64,000 nucleotides of DNA from contig NC_072794.1 of the NCBI RefSeq assembly GCF_028583425.1, forward strand, positions 22,813,232-22,877,231, read 5' to 3'. Source of the DNA: Eublepharis macularius (taxonomy: Eukaryota; Chordata; Lepidosauria; Squamata; Eublepharidae). This document shows, one piece after another, positions 10,758 through 22,351 of the stretch. The position numbers and the translations under genes were made by a program. Position 1 is the first letter of the stretch; each line of letters opens with the position of its first letter. Under the pieces are notes generated by a model, which saw only the letters and a list, made by a program, of their open reading frames with translations, searched no databases and was not told where the DNA came from.

Positions 10758-11210
10758 AATTGTCAATGAAAACGGTATATAAGATCATCTCCCGCCTGCG
10801 GCCTGGTATGGTCCATTCTATCACCGTAGCATTCTGTTATTTCATTCTCCTGCATGTCTAGACCAGGTGGTTTGCCAAAGGTCACTGAGTGAGTACATGG
10901 CAGAGATGAGATTTAAGCCAGCAACCTGCCAGATCATAACTCTTTTTTGTTGGACCCAACTGAGCATAGCCAGGCTTTTTGCTTCCTGTCCAGATATTCT
11001 GAACAAGGACTCCTTAAATAGCGTGGGGCTTCCTAATCAGAATTCAGCATTTTGAAGACAGAACACAGTTCTATTTGGCAGGAGAACTCTGGTGAAAGGC
11101 TTGGTCTACTTATCTACCCACACATCAAAAAGAGGAGGTGGTGGAATCTTGAGGTAGTTGAGCAGGCAACTTCCAATTAGTGGTGCTATTGAAATCCACA
11201 ATGACCTGAC
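10758..11210. other. Upstream flank, nothing recognised
   Basis: No feature supported. Confidence 0.5.
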
Positions 11211-11213
11211 TTG

Positions 11214-11723
11214 GGCTGTTTCCACACAGCCAGTAGTTCCCACCCTTTGCCGGCTTTTTGTGTATGTTTTGCTGAGTTGCTCTGAAAACTCAGCCTCCAC
11301 ACACACTCCCCAAAAGCGCTTACTTTACGCTTTGAGGGCTCAGGACAGCCTTCACAGTTCTTAGAAAAAGCGCTTTGGGAGGGGAGGTCGGACACTTTCG
11401 TCATCGTCGCCCGCCTTCCTTTCAATTTTTTTTTGCTCTGCACATATGTGATTGCATGCTGAGAGCTTCAGGGGAGGAGCTGGGCTGTGATCGGACGATT
11501 CCTCAGAATGTTTTAATCATTCATATGCCCAAGAACGCAGAAGAAGTGCTCAGTCAGCCTGCGACAAAAGAAAAGACCAGGGAAAGTGCAGTCCCAGAAA
11601 AAGCGCCGAAAAAACAGAAACCAGCCTGCAACCTTTTTGCAAATGGAATCGTCTGGAATCATGGGGGGAAGCTGCCAGCATTCCGTGAGTGGGCCATCCC
11701 TATAAAGATGTGTGGAAATAGCC
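11214..11723. mobile_element. GGCCGTTTCCACA family, large composite copy (copy 3)
   Basis: 510-bp element with ends GGCTGTTTCCACACAGCC and the reverse complement of GTGTGGAAATAGCC. A perfect 3-bp TSD TTG flanks it (11211-11213 and 11724-11726). The right arm (CCAGCATTCCGTGAGTGGGCC, AACCTTTTTGCAAATGG) is homologous to the arms of copy 2, whereas the left arm is unrelated, so the copy is chimeric or only partly palindromic. No transposase. Confidence 0.7.
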
Positions 11724-11726
11724 TTG

Positions 11727-13258
11727 ATCTATAAAGATGGTTGGTTTGAAATACCTGGCATACAAGTTGAGCGTCATTTCCCATAGAAACAGCCCAATTG
11801 ATTCTTGATTGAAACTTGATTGATTCTTGATCCCAAAGCCCAATTGATTCTTGATTGAAACTCTCAGCAATTCTTGGGAAACACTACTGCTCTATACACT
11901 ATACATATGTGGGAGTACATAGAAGGGAAACTGGCTTGAACATGGAAACCCTCTCTCCATCTGTGTGTGGTTGCCAGCTTGTGATCACGAAGTCTACAAG
12001 AATAGAAACTGCATGCACATAGACTCCCTCTCCTTGATCAGGAACACTTTTTGTAACTGTCCATGTCCTATGTAGATAGATGCCACGTTCAAAAGCCAGC
12101 AATCTCATGTAGGGCTCACGCCTGCTTCTTTTTTATGTGCATTGATTTTACGGCATGCAATGCTGTGTGTAAAGAAAACTACTAGGTCATTTATGTGCAA
12201 AAAGCTCTATCATATTTACATCTTACTCTTAAGGAAATTCATCTTTGTTGCTGTGTGCTCAGATCACTCACTGAAGCAATCTTTTGTTTGTTAAGCAGGG
12301 GCCAATCATGTTTAAGTTTTTAGAGGATATTTTGCATGGGAGTTGCTCCTCGTTCGGACCCCAAACCTTCTCTTAGTCCTGGGTATGTTTGTTTGGGGTG
12401 TACATGGATTTGCAGCAGATCTCTGCCGTGGGGTGGGTCAAGGACATAGGAAGCTAAATAGCTAATCTACAAGGAGGAAAGACTGCAGTATGCATGAACA
12501 TGGCATTATTAGCTCAGATACGGCAACCTTATGAGCTGGCAGAACTCATGGAAGCTGGATGACTTTTTTGAACGCTCATTGGAAAAGCTCATGAAAAAGC
12601 TCATAAATATCGAGCCAATTTTCTACCGGGCCGAGGGCGCTATGCCTGTGGCTAGTTCAGACTGCAGATGGAGAATTCCATTTCTTTCTCCCCTGTACAT
12701 TCAGGCTTGTCTTTCTTTAGAGTAAATATGACGGAGCCATGAAAGCATAATGGGAACCCACTTGATAGGCTCAGGAGAGATGGTACCTGGCCCCAAAGAG
12801 CCCAGGGAGCAACTGATCCAGCCATGCCCTGAGAGCTCTTAGACCTTATCAAAAGGTACTTTGGCTCTGTCCAGATGCTTCTTAGCACCAGCATCTTGTT
12901 GTCCCACCACCTTCCATTTTAACAACAACAGCAACAACAACAAAAGACCCCAGGGTAACATCAGCGTTACAAAGATTCTGTAACTAAGACCATGTCTAGC
13001 ATGTAGGATTGCTAACAGACCTGGAGAAAAGTGTCCTTTCCTTTGAATAGAGAAATAATGGGATGTTATTTATGTCCATTCCATGAAAAGCTTCATTTGT
13101 TCATTTCCTCACATTAAGATCCTGTTAAAGGGACAGGATGTTTTTCTCCGGGCCTGCAAGCAGCCCTACTAACATACCCCCCCTTCCTATTTGAAACCGT
13201 CTTTCCTGCTCTTATTTGGAGAAGTTCCTAATCACCAGGAACTGCCTCTGATATATGC
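11727..13258. other. Upstream flank with a short direct repeat
   Basis: AGCCCAATTGATTCTTGATT begins near 11790 and again near 11838, a direct duplication of about 26 bp. An (AAC)n-like run lies at 12920-12943. Otherwise nothing recognised. Confidence 0.5.
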
Positions 13259-13259
13259 T

Positions 13260-13523
13260 GGAGAGCCAGTTTGGTGTAGTGATTAAGAGTGCAGGACTCT
13301 AATCTGGAGAGCCGGGTTTGATTCCCTGCTCCTCCACTTGAAGCCAGCAGGGTGACCTTGGGTCAGTCACAGCTCTTTGAAGCTCTTTCAAGCCTACCCA
13401 CCTAACAGGGTGTTTGTTATTGTGGGGATAATAGTAACATACTTTGTATGTTAACGCTCTGAGTGGCCATTGTCCTGAAGGGCGGTATATAAATTGAATG
13501 TTGTTGTTATTGTTATTATTACC
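13260..13523 (+). repeat. tRNA-derived SINE, full length
   Basis: GAGAGCCAGTTTGGTGTAGT (A box), then GAGAGCCGGGTTTGATTCCC (B box), then GGTGACCTTGGGTCAGTCAC and GTCCTGAAGGGCGGTATATA, with a GTTGTTATTGTTATTATT tail. Same family as 6680-6917 (minus) and 61763-62025. Confidence 0.9.
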
Positions 13524-13761
13524 CAATTAGAAGGCTTGGCTCTGAGCTCATTCACCTTCCCTTCTCCTTCTCAAACCTAGAAATATCAGATGTTTTCTTA
13601 TTATTCCCTGTCTCTTGTACCTGTAGTTGCAACAATCCCTCGAGTATGTTCAACGTTTAGATATTTGCTACAGATCCCTTAAACTCAGCATGATGGTCTG
13701 AGTTCAGATCTGATCATGGTCCTCTACCTGGGTGTTAGAAGCAAACTCTGCAGCTCCCGTC

Positions 13762-14093
13762 TAAGAGTCTCTCTACATGCGACATCTTACACTGGAAGGC
13801 TCAAGCGCAGGGAGATGCACTGTTAGCCAGGAAGCGTCGTTTAATTTCAATTTCACCTCTCTGTACAGAGTTGGCAGAGATCACTCCTCAGAGGGTTTGT
13901 TAATTTCATCTTTGCCTCTCCAAGGGGAGGTGAAATTGAGAGAGCCTTCCTGGAGGCGAAGATGAAATTTACAAACTCACTGATGAGCAATCTCCCCCTG
14001 CTCTGTCTTTTTAAACTACGCTTCCTGGCTAGCATTGCATCTCCCTACACTTGAGAATCCCTGTGTAAGATGTCTCGTGTAGAGAGACTCTAA
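13762..14093. mobile_element. Palindromic MITE with TAA TSD (Harbinger-like)
   Basis: Element proper 13765-14090 (326 bp). The ends GAGTCTCTCTACA and TGTAGAGAGACTC are inverted copies, with perfect TAA duplications at 13762-13764 and 14091-14093. Arms pair through GACATCTTACAC, GGGAGATGCA, GCCAGGAAGCGT and inner TTTCATCTTTGCCTCT/GGAGGCGAAGATGAAAT segments. A TWA target is typical of PIF/Harbinger elements. No coding frame. Confidence 0.8.
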
Positions 14094-14379
14094 GACAGAA
14101 GTGATGGACAGCACTTGGCTATTTTGTGTGGGTCCAGTATGGAAAGCCCGGCCCATTCACACAGATGTGCATCTAACATCCATGCGCCCAGACCATACAC
14201 AGTAACAACTTGAGCAGAGCATCATTTGAAGATCCTGAAGAGTGAAAGATTATCTATAGAAGCAGATGTTTCTTTTAGTATCTTGGACCAAACCAAAGGC
14301 TCTGAAGGCCTCTTGAATTGTGCTTTCAAGCAGATGCATAACCCAGAAAATTCTGAAAGCACAGCTGTAATGTGCGTCC

Positions 14380-14930
14380 TCTTCTTTATCCCTGATAGTA
14401 AGCAGTTGAGACTTTTGGCTCATCTAAAGTTCCCAGGCAGTCTTCATGAACAGTCTCTATATAATCCACATTGCCAAAGTCTATTCTAGATGGTGGCAGG
14501 TCCCTTTGTGTCAGTAGCGGCCATAGCTGGCAGATCAACCTAAGCTGGTAAAAGGTACTCTTGGTCACATCCGTCATCTGAGGAAGCAGGCTGGAATCCT
14601 GAAATTTAAAAGAGAATGTCATTCCATCTACGAAAAGCATTTCTACCACAAAACAGTCCTCTGGATTTTCTACTAAACATCAGCTTCATCTTGTGTGAAC
14701 TGAACTTCAGCTTACTCATCAATCCATTACTGTCCTCAGACACCCGTTTGGAACAGTGATAAGAAGAAACAGAGTTCTGTATTCCAAAGCTCCAGATGGC
14801 CTCTTTTAGTGGCCGCATGCAGTTGTTAGATAGCACGGAAGATATGATGGAGGTCCTCCAGAAGAAAATATCTTGGAGAAGATCTATACAACGCAGTCTT
14901 AAGTCTTCCAAGCCCACAGCCATCAATGGA
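14380..14930 (-). pseudogene. Decayed CR1/L2-type LINE reverse transcriptase fragment
   Basis: The minus-strand translation, with frame changes, resembles the thumb/C-terminal reverse transcriptase region of L2/CR1 elements. The stretch SSLLPQMTDVTKSTFYQLRL followed by ICQLWPLL aligns to the family's DSSL...VAKSAFFHLR...RPFL block, then SRIDFGN to its SRLDYCN block. Upstream, SKLKFSSHKMKLMFSRKS recalls the LKLNPDKTE block. Frameshifts and a missing stretch before SRIDFGN make it a pseudogene. Confidence 0.65.
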
Positions 14931-15004
14931 CTTAGAAGGATGTAACTGCTTAGGACAACACGGAGAGTTTCCCAGAAATACCTTCTGAGATCTACATTTC
15001 AGAA

Positions 15005-15110
15005 TCTTATTTATTTATTTATAGCCACCTTTCTTGTTGAGATTCAAGGCAATCTAAAACAAGGTAATCAAGTGGCCTAAGACTTCCAGTAACAAAGAAA
15101 TTGGAGCAAG
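15005..15110 (-). repeat. LINE 3' tail fragment
   Basis: TTATTTATTTATTTATAGCC then ACCTTTCTTGTTGAGATTCAAGGC: in reverse, a CR1/L2-like 3' end with a TAAA-type tail. A similar sequence occurs at 48325. Confidence 0.5.
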
Positions 15111-15469
15111 ACATCCAATAAACAATGGGATAGAACTAGGGTTAGAAAAGCTAGCAAAACAAGAACTAGAACCACTGTAAAACAGGAAGTCTTGTCCAAC
15201 TCTGCAAGAAGCCCCGGAAGGATACCATGGTTATTTAGGGAGCAACCATAAACAGGTCTTCTTGAAAGTAAGTTCAATTTTGTTCAATGGGGCTTCTTCT
15301 CAGGGAAGTGTACTTAGGATTGTTGCCATATTTATTTACTTCATTTAATGCCATCCAAAGCTGCCAAGATGTTTTTAGGATATTAGCTAAGTCACACTCC
15401 CTGTCCTTATCTCTGAAACAGTCCTCACTCAAAGCAGTTCCAAATCCAGACCTGAAGGACAATTGAACA

Positions 15470-15925
15470 GAATAATCTGCTTCATATACCTTTAAAGCTC
15501 TCTACGGCCTGGGACCAACATTCCTGAAGGACTACTTAGTCCCGTATGAACCAACCTGACCACTACAGTCATCTTCAGGGGCCCTTCTTTGGCTACTCTC
15601 ACCATCTGAGCCTAGATGGGTGGCAACGCGAGAAAGGGCCTTCTTGGTGATGGTACCAAAATAATGGAATTACCTCCCAAGAGAAATATCTGTCCACCTC
15701 CATCATTATCTTCTGCCGGTGGGTGAGGACTTACCTGTTTCATTTGGCATTCCCTCTCTGGCCCTTTTTCTTGTACACATAGTTTGTGTATGGGTTTTGT
15801 TTAATTGTTTTTATACTATGCATCTCAAAAGGTTTTGATTGTTCACCGTCTTGGGGATCCTGTGCTGGGCGGCAAGGCCTTAAAATGTTTTAAATAAGTA
15901 AATATAAAATAAATAAAAGCAGAGG
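15470..15925 (+). pseudogene. L2/CR1-type LINE 3' end
   Basis: Broken translation contains KALYGLGPTFLKDYLVPYEP and later RERAFLVMVP...WNYLP, matching the conserved C-terminal block of L2-type ORF2 (KALYGLGPPYL...RAFSVAAPRLWN). The 3' UTR ends GCTGGGCGGCAAGGCCTTAA with an AATAAATA-type tail near 15900-15918. An in-frame stop and shifts show decay. Opposite in orientation to the fragment at 14380-14930, so they are separate insertions or rearranged. Confidence 0.75.
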
Positions 15926-16342
15926 GAGGTGGTCTGTTACCCCCCCCCCCCAGAATCTTGCCTAAGGAAGGCAGTATTGAAACTGGCCTATTTATTGTCC
16001 AGGTCAGACAGGGCCTTAAAGTGATACAAAATGGTCAAATTATTAACAGGAAATAATAGTTTTATTTGAATCATGGGAGAAGCAAAGTATTGTGCCAGAC
16101 AAGAATTTTCACATTTGTGAGTGACAGTGGGGAACCATTCTGTGGTGCGAGTTTGAGGTATTTACCCTACTGATTTGACCCGCATACAATAAATATTACT
16201 AAATATTAATCAGTGTATTTAAGTAGTAACCTACCAGCTTTTCTGCAGGCAAAAGGGAAAGGAAAAGTCCCTTTTGACCAATGCAGAGACTATGGTGGGA
16301 GATCACGTAGGCTGTGTGGCCTAAAGCCACATGTGTTAGGAG
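15926..16342. other. Upstream flank, nothing recognised
   Basis: A C-run lies at 15940-15951. No supported feature. Confidence 0.5.
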
Positions 16343-16531
16343 TAGGTTGCCAACATCTAGGTGGTGGCTGGAGATCACTGATCTAGAGGACATAGAGATC
16401 AATTCTCCTGGAGAAAATGGCTGTTTTAGAGGTATTATACTCCATGAAAGTCCCTACCCTCCTTAATCCTTCCCTCCCCAGGTTCCCTCTCCAAATCTCC
16501 AGGGATTTCCAACCAAGAGTTGGCAACCCTA
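16343..16531. mobile_element. hAT-like MITE, YAGGGTTGCCAG ends, decayed
   Basis: Starts TAGGTTGCCAAC and ends GTTGGCAACCCTA as an inverted pair. The interior (GGCTGGAGATCACTGATC, CTCCTGGAGAAAATGGCTG) is the reverse orientation of the element at 30623-30841. The 8-bp flanks no longer match clearly, so this is an older copy. Confidence 0.7.
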
Positions 16532-16609
16532 GCGAGGTGAAGTAAGGAGGGGTATGTGTGAGATAATCAGAAAAACTGTTCTGCTTCTCCCAAGTGTGAT
16601 TAAACAGTA

Positions 16610-16795
16610 ATTTGTTATGGCTGCAGGCCTAAGAACACTTTCCAGAGAATAACCCCTATTGGATAAAATGCGCCTTACTTCTGAGTAGATCTGAGTGTTG
16701 CTCCCTTCTGTGTATTCACAATTAGACATTATTTACGGGGCAATCCTAAGCAGTCTAAGCTCATTGATATAACTGAACAGGATTGCACTGTTCAT
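16610..16795 (+). repeat. Squamate interspersed repeat
   Basis: CCTAAGAACACTTTCCAGAG...CTTACTTCTGAGTAGATCTG, then GGCAATCCTAAGCAGTCTAA...GGATTGCACTGT. Copies of parts occur at 6305 and 15268. The partial palindrome suggests a MITE, family not named. Confidence 0.55.
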
Positions 16796-16936
16796 TATGA
16801 AATAAAGCACCAACTTTTTGCGCATGCATGTGTTCGGTGCCGACTCCATTCCCGGTGGGTAGCCATGGTGGTCTGCCGCAAAATAGCAGGATTCAGGGCC
16901 AACTGGGCTTCATGGGGCTTCTGGCCCCGAATCTTG

Positions 16937-18300
<1,364 letters not shown>

Positions 18301-18571
18301 GCTTTCCTTACCCGCACGATCGTGACCTGTAACATTCAGCCTGGCTTGCCCCTGCGCTCTCGGGAACAGCCGGCCGCCTTCCCAGAAAACGTCCTTCCTG
18401 CACGCGTTCTCTCCCCCAGATGGGTGGAAGAAGAGTTGTCTTTGGAAGGGACGCGAAGCCGCGCACCGACTTGGGGAGGAAGCGTTGAGGTTCCTTGGGG
18501 CTCCTCTTTCCCCAAGTTAGGCAGGCAGGGCTAAGTTAGCTCTTGGCTTTGGGCAGCCACATCTTCCTGGG

Positions 18572-18880
18572 TTGAGTCCAGTGGCACCTTAAGAGACCAG
18601 CGAGATTTTCAGAGCTTGAGCTTTGGAGAGTCAAAGCTCCCTTCTTCAGATACCAGTCGCAGACCTGTGCAATAGATTCCTAACTTCTCGGGGCACTGCT
18701 TAAAGCCTGGTCCCCACAAATCACAGAATTTCTTTTCCTTGTATGGAATTTTCTGCAAACCGATTAGCTGTTCGGATCCTGCTGTCTGAAGAAGAGAGCT
18801 TTGAATCTCGAAAAGCTTCTACTTTGGAAATCTTGTTGGGCTCCAAGGCGCCACTGGACTCAAATCCTGCTGCAGACCGA
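18572..18880. repeat. Inverted-repeat Penelope-like element in PBX1 intron 1, hammerhead-like core
   Basis: Left arm TTGAGTCCAGTGGCACCTTA (18572) pairs with AAGGCGCCACTGGACTCAA (ending 18862). On the + strand CTGAAGA (18786-18792), then A, a 4-bp GAGA/TCTC hairpin (18794-18797 with 18806-18809) and GAAA (18810-18813) form a hammerhead-like core. The minus-strand arm has CTGAAGA and GAGA-type pairing but CAAA in place of GAAA. Tail words (AAATCTTGTTGG, ATCCTGCTGCAGACC) match copies at 32130 and 37476. Confidence 0.6.
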
Positions 18881-20566
18881 CCCTGCTGCCTACCTTAAAC
18901 TATCTTCCCGGTTGTGTGTGTTGTGTGGTAAAGCCAAGTGCTTGAAAGCCACACGTAGCCGCTGCTCCTTTATTTAATCCAAAAGGTCACACCTTATAAT
19001 ATTCCTTTAGGTGAGGGGTTGGGGGGGTACTTGGGATGCCTGTGCTGTTAGGAGATTTCTTTCTGCTAGCCCGCATTTGAACTGGGGCTGTGTAAATTGA
19101 GGCAATTGTTTTGTGTCTGCTGTTATCCCCATAAATATTTCTAAAGATTTGAAGCAAACTTTTCAGAAAATTAGACAGGTGGCTTAAATTTTTTTTTACA
19201 CCACAGCCGGTGGAAAAGGGAGGCTGTTGGCTTGATTTCTCCTTTTGGAATAGAAAGCCGACCCCATAATAAAAAGGCCACATATTTTATTCTCCTTGAA
19301 GCTGATTTACTCTGGCCTCCTTACCACGTCGTCTCCTGGGTCACAATTGAGCCCAGAGTTAAATAGGTGTCATCCCCTTGAAATCAATGGGCTTGATTTC
19401 ACACAACATCACACTTGTTGGATTGTGGCCCCGTGTGCACAAAGGGTATAGTTTGCTTTCCCCTTGTATTAGCTGCTGGAGCTGACTTTAATTGGAAACA
19501 TGTGTCTCCTTGTATGGGTTTGTATGTAAAAAGACACAACACGCAGGGAGCTGAGTGGCTTGTTTGTTAAAATAACGAGTTTAATTGTAGGCAGAAACTG
19601 GTCACTGCTCTAGCTTGCCAAGTGAACTCTGGTAACTAAGAATCCAGCCACTAAATACAGCTTTATACATAGTCACCGACTTCCTACATTTCTTATATGA
19701 AGAAGCATGGAAACCCATCACCTCCGCATAGGTTTCTTCTTAATCACAGCCATTAATTTTGTGCTTGTTTCATTGCATTAAACCACCATGAAAAAAGAAG
19801 TAATTATTTATTTTAGATATGGGTGAACGTGTTTCAAAATAACTCAGTGAACCTTATGGTTATGCGTTCCATTTGGAGGATGTTGTTTCTGCATCTATTC
19901 TTTATTTTTAAAAAGCATATATATATATAGCTGGTAAATAGAATCCGATAGCTGGCTCAGCGTTCTGCATAATATATAAGCTGACAACATCCGGAATGCA
20001 AGTTAAAAAACGTGAACTTTTGACTCTGTAGAGGAGAATGGGCAACACAGAGTAAGTAGTCCAATATTTCCCTAATGTGTTTTTAGAATTTTTTTTAGTT
20101 GAAGCTTTTAACATTTTGTGGGTTACCACAAGGGCTTCTTCCATCAGCTAGAGCAGATTTCTAGACTCTGTTTGTGTCAGGGAAAAACTACATATCCCAC
20201 TAACTACCTTAGTAGCTGGTTAAACTAAGTTTTGCCTCCTTGGCTGAGCTGGAAAATGCGAGGTTCGTAAAACACTGGCAGCCAAGTGAAAACCCAGAGG
20301 TAAAATTTCTGTCGGAAGATGCTTGTTTAGCAAAGCCATTAAAAGGCCAAGTGTAGGGAAGGTGCTGTCGCTGAAAGTTTCAGGCATTATGTTTTGTGTG
20401 GTTTGAAAAAATGTAGTGGCTATAGTAGTTTAGTAGAAAAACAGTAAGAATTGAGGGATGCTTTTGTAGTCAGTTACTGACTTTACCACAGTACTTTTAA
20501 GTACAGCGGTAACATCTCAGCAAAACAGTTTTGTGTGTGGTTTCATCTTTTCCTAGCCTACTGAGT

Positions 20567-20610
20567 CCCACATATGTTATAAGGGATTCCCACATATGTT
20601 ATAAGGGATC
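20567..20610. repeat. 22-bp tandem duplication
   Basis: CCCACATATGTTATAAGGGA plus two bases occurs twice in direct succession (20567-20588, 20589-20610), differing at the last base. Confidence 0.9.
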
Positions 20611-21611
20611 CCTGAAGGGATGATACAGTTGCAGCCTTTTAAATTTTCTTATATTTTTTTGTTCGTGTGCTTGGCCAAAGCAATATTTCCGAGCACAAAT
20701 GGGGATCTGGGGACACTGTGAGGCAAGCAGCACGTTTGGGGTGCCGTCTAAGGACAGCAAGGTGGAATCTTTTTCAGCAGATGAGAGTAGTAGACCTCTT
20801 GCACTGAACCAATAAATCTTCGCAAGATGACTGATCTGAAAAAAATAATAAAGAACCTTAGATTGTTTCTTTCCCGGAGTGGGCACCTGCGGTGACATGA
20901 AACCCATTGCTCTAATAAGCAAGCAGTGACCCCTTCTCTTGAATATGTAAGAAAGCAAGGGACATGAAAAGATCCATACAAAATCTAGCCTCCTTCCTAT
21001 ATTCTAAAACAGAGAGGTAATTTTTCAGATTGTAAATCATGTTCCAGTGATGTGTGTGTTTTGAAACATGCTCGGATTTTAATACAGGCAGATAAACGAA
21101 CAGAGTAATAACAGCATAAGAATAATTATGCCCCCCCCTTACACATGCGCTCGCTTCTGGCAGCGCATCACTACATTTCTCACATAGGGACTGAAATTCC
21201 ATACATGGAAGGGCTTTTCAAACACTGCCAGTCCAGTGGCTTCTACACAGTGAAACACAACACTGGATGAATGAAAAGGAAAGGTAGGAGCGAGAGAGTT
21301 CCCTGCCTGGTTGAAGCTGATCATCCTTACCGTTTTTTTTTAAATGGTTTATACGTACTCCTCGAAGTGACCCCGTTAACAGTTCAGCTAACAAGCCTGG
21401 TTCGTGAATGCTGCCGAAACGCTGTTACTAAACAGTTCTTAGACTGGCGGTGTTTATGTTGTTATATGTGAAAGCAGGCTGATATCATATTCTGTATGAA
21501 GTTATAAGCTGGTTTTTGTTTGTGCATAATTAAATTGAGGCTTAAATATCCCCCCCCCCTTCTTCATCCCTCTCCAAGTTCTCTTGGGCTTTTATGGATC
21601 CTCTATTTTAA

Positions 21612-21731
<120 letters not shown>

Positions 21732-22338
21732 TAGACTTCCTTGGCCACTGTTCATTATGGTTCTCAAACATCTTAACTTCACTCTGCTATAATATTTAAA
21801 GGCAGCTATCGAGTTATATGTACGGCATTATATTTTCCTAATGTATAAGGATCTAAGCAGCATTAATGAAATCTAACTTGCCTGTGTGCTGTAGAGGGAT
21901 TTTAAAAAATGCACCGTATGCCTAGCGCTGTTTTAAATACTAGTTTAGAAATACAGAAATAAGAGTTCTTTAAAAAAAATACCCTTTTTAAAAAGGGTAT
22001 CTGCCAGAGGAAGCCATGGTGTAAAAAAAAAGTGTTTTTGTGGGAAATAAAGTGAAACATCCATTTGGCAGTTACTGCACCCAGGTAACGTTATGCAAAC
22101 ATACAGCGATGTGTATGTATGTATGCTTGTGTAGGGGAAGATCTGCCTGCTAAATTATTGGCTATTTTAGGGTCCTATCAAGGGAGGTGTGTGTGTGTGT
22201 TTTGTTCCAAAGGTGCTAATAACACAAGGATGCTAATTCGGTGTGTTCTCACTCTTCAGGCCTCCTGCCATGCACTAATACACTTATAAAATGTCTCAGG
22301 GGGGTATTTAAATTTTAAAAGCAACAATTAAAAAATAG

Positions 22339-22351
22339 CTGTCATCAATCA
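22339..22351 (-). promoter_or_regulatory. Candidate HOX-PBX-MEIS composite site
   Basis: The minus strand reads TGATTGATGACAG. It combines TGATTGAT, the consensus for PBX with anterior HOX proteins, and TGACAG, the MEIS/PREP consensus, overlapping in the order and on the strand seen in trimeric HOX-PBX-MEIS elements. It lies 634 bp downstream of exon 2. Function is inferred from sequence only. Confidence 0.45.

Noticed and set aside
13260..13350. tRNA gene
   Set aside because: A and B boxes are present, but there is no cloverleaf. It is the head of a SINE, as at 6680-6917, 35350, 61763 and 63824.
14606..14926. Cellular gene on the minus strand
   Set aside because: The sequence aligns with the conserved blocks of CR1/L2 reverse transcriptase and is frame-broken, so it was called a LINE pseudogene.
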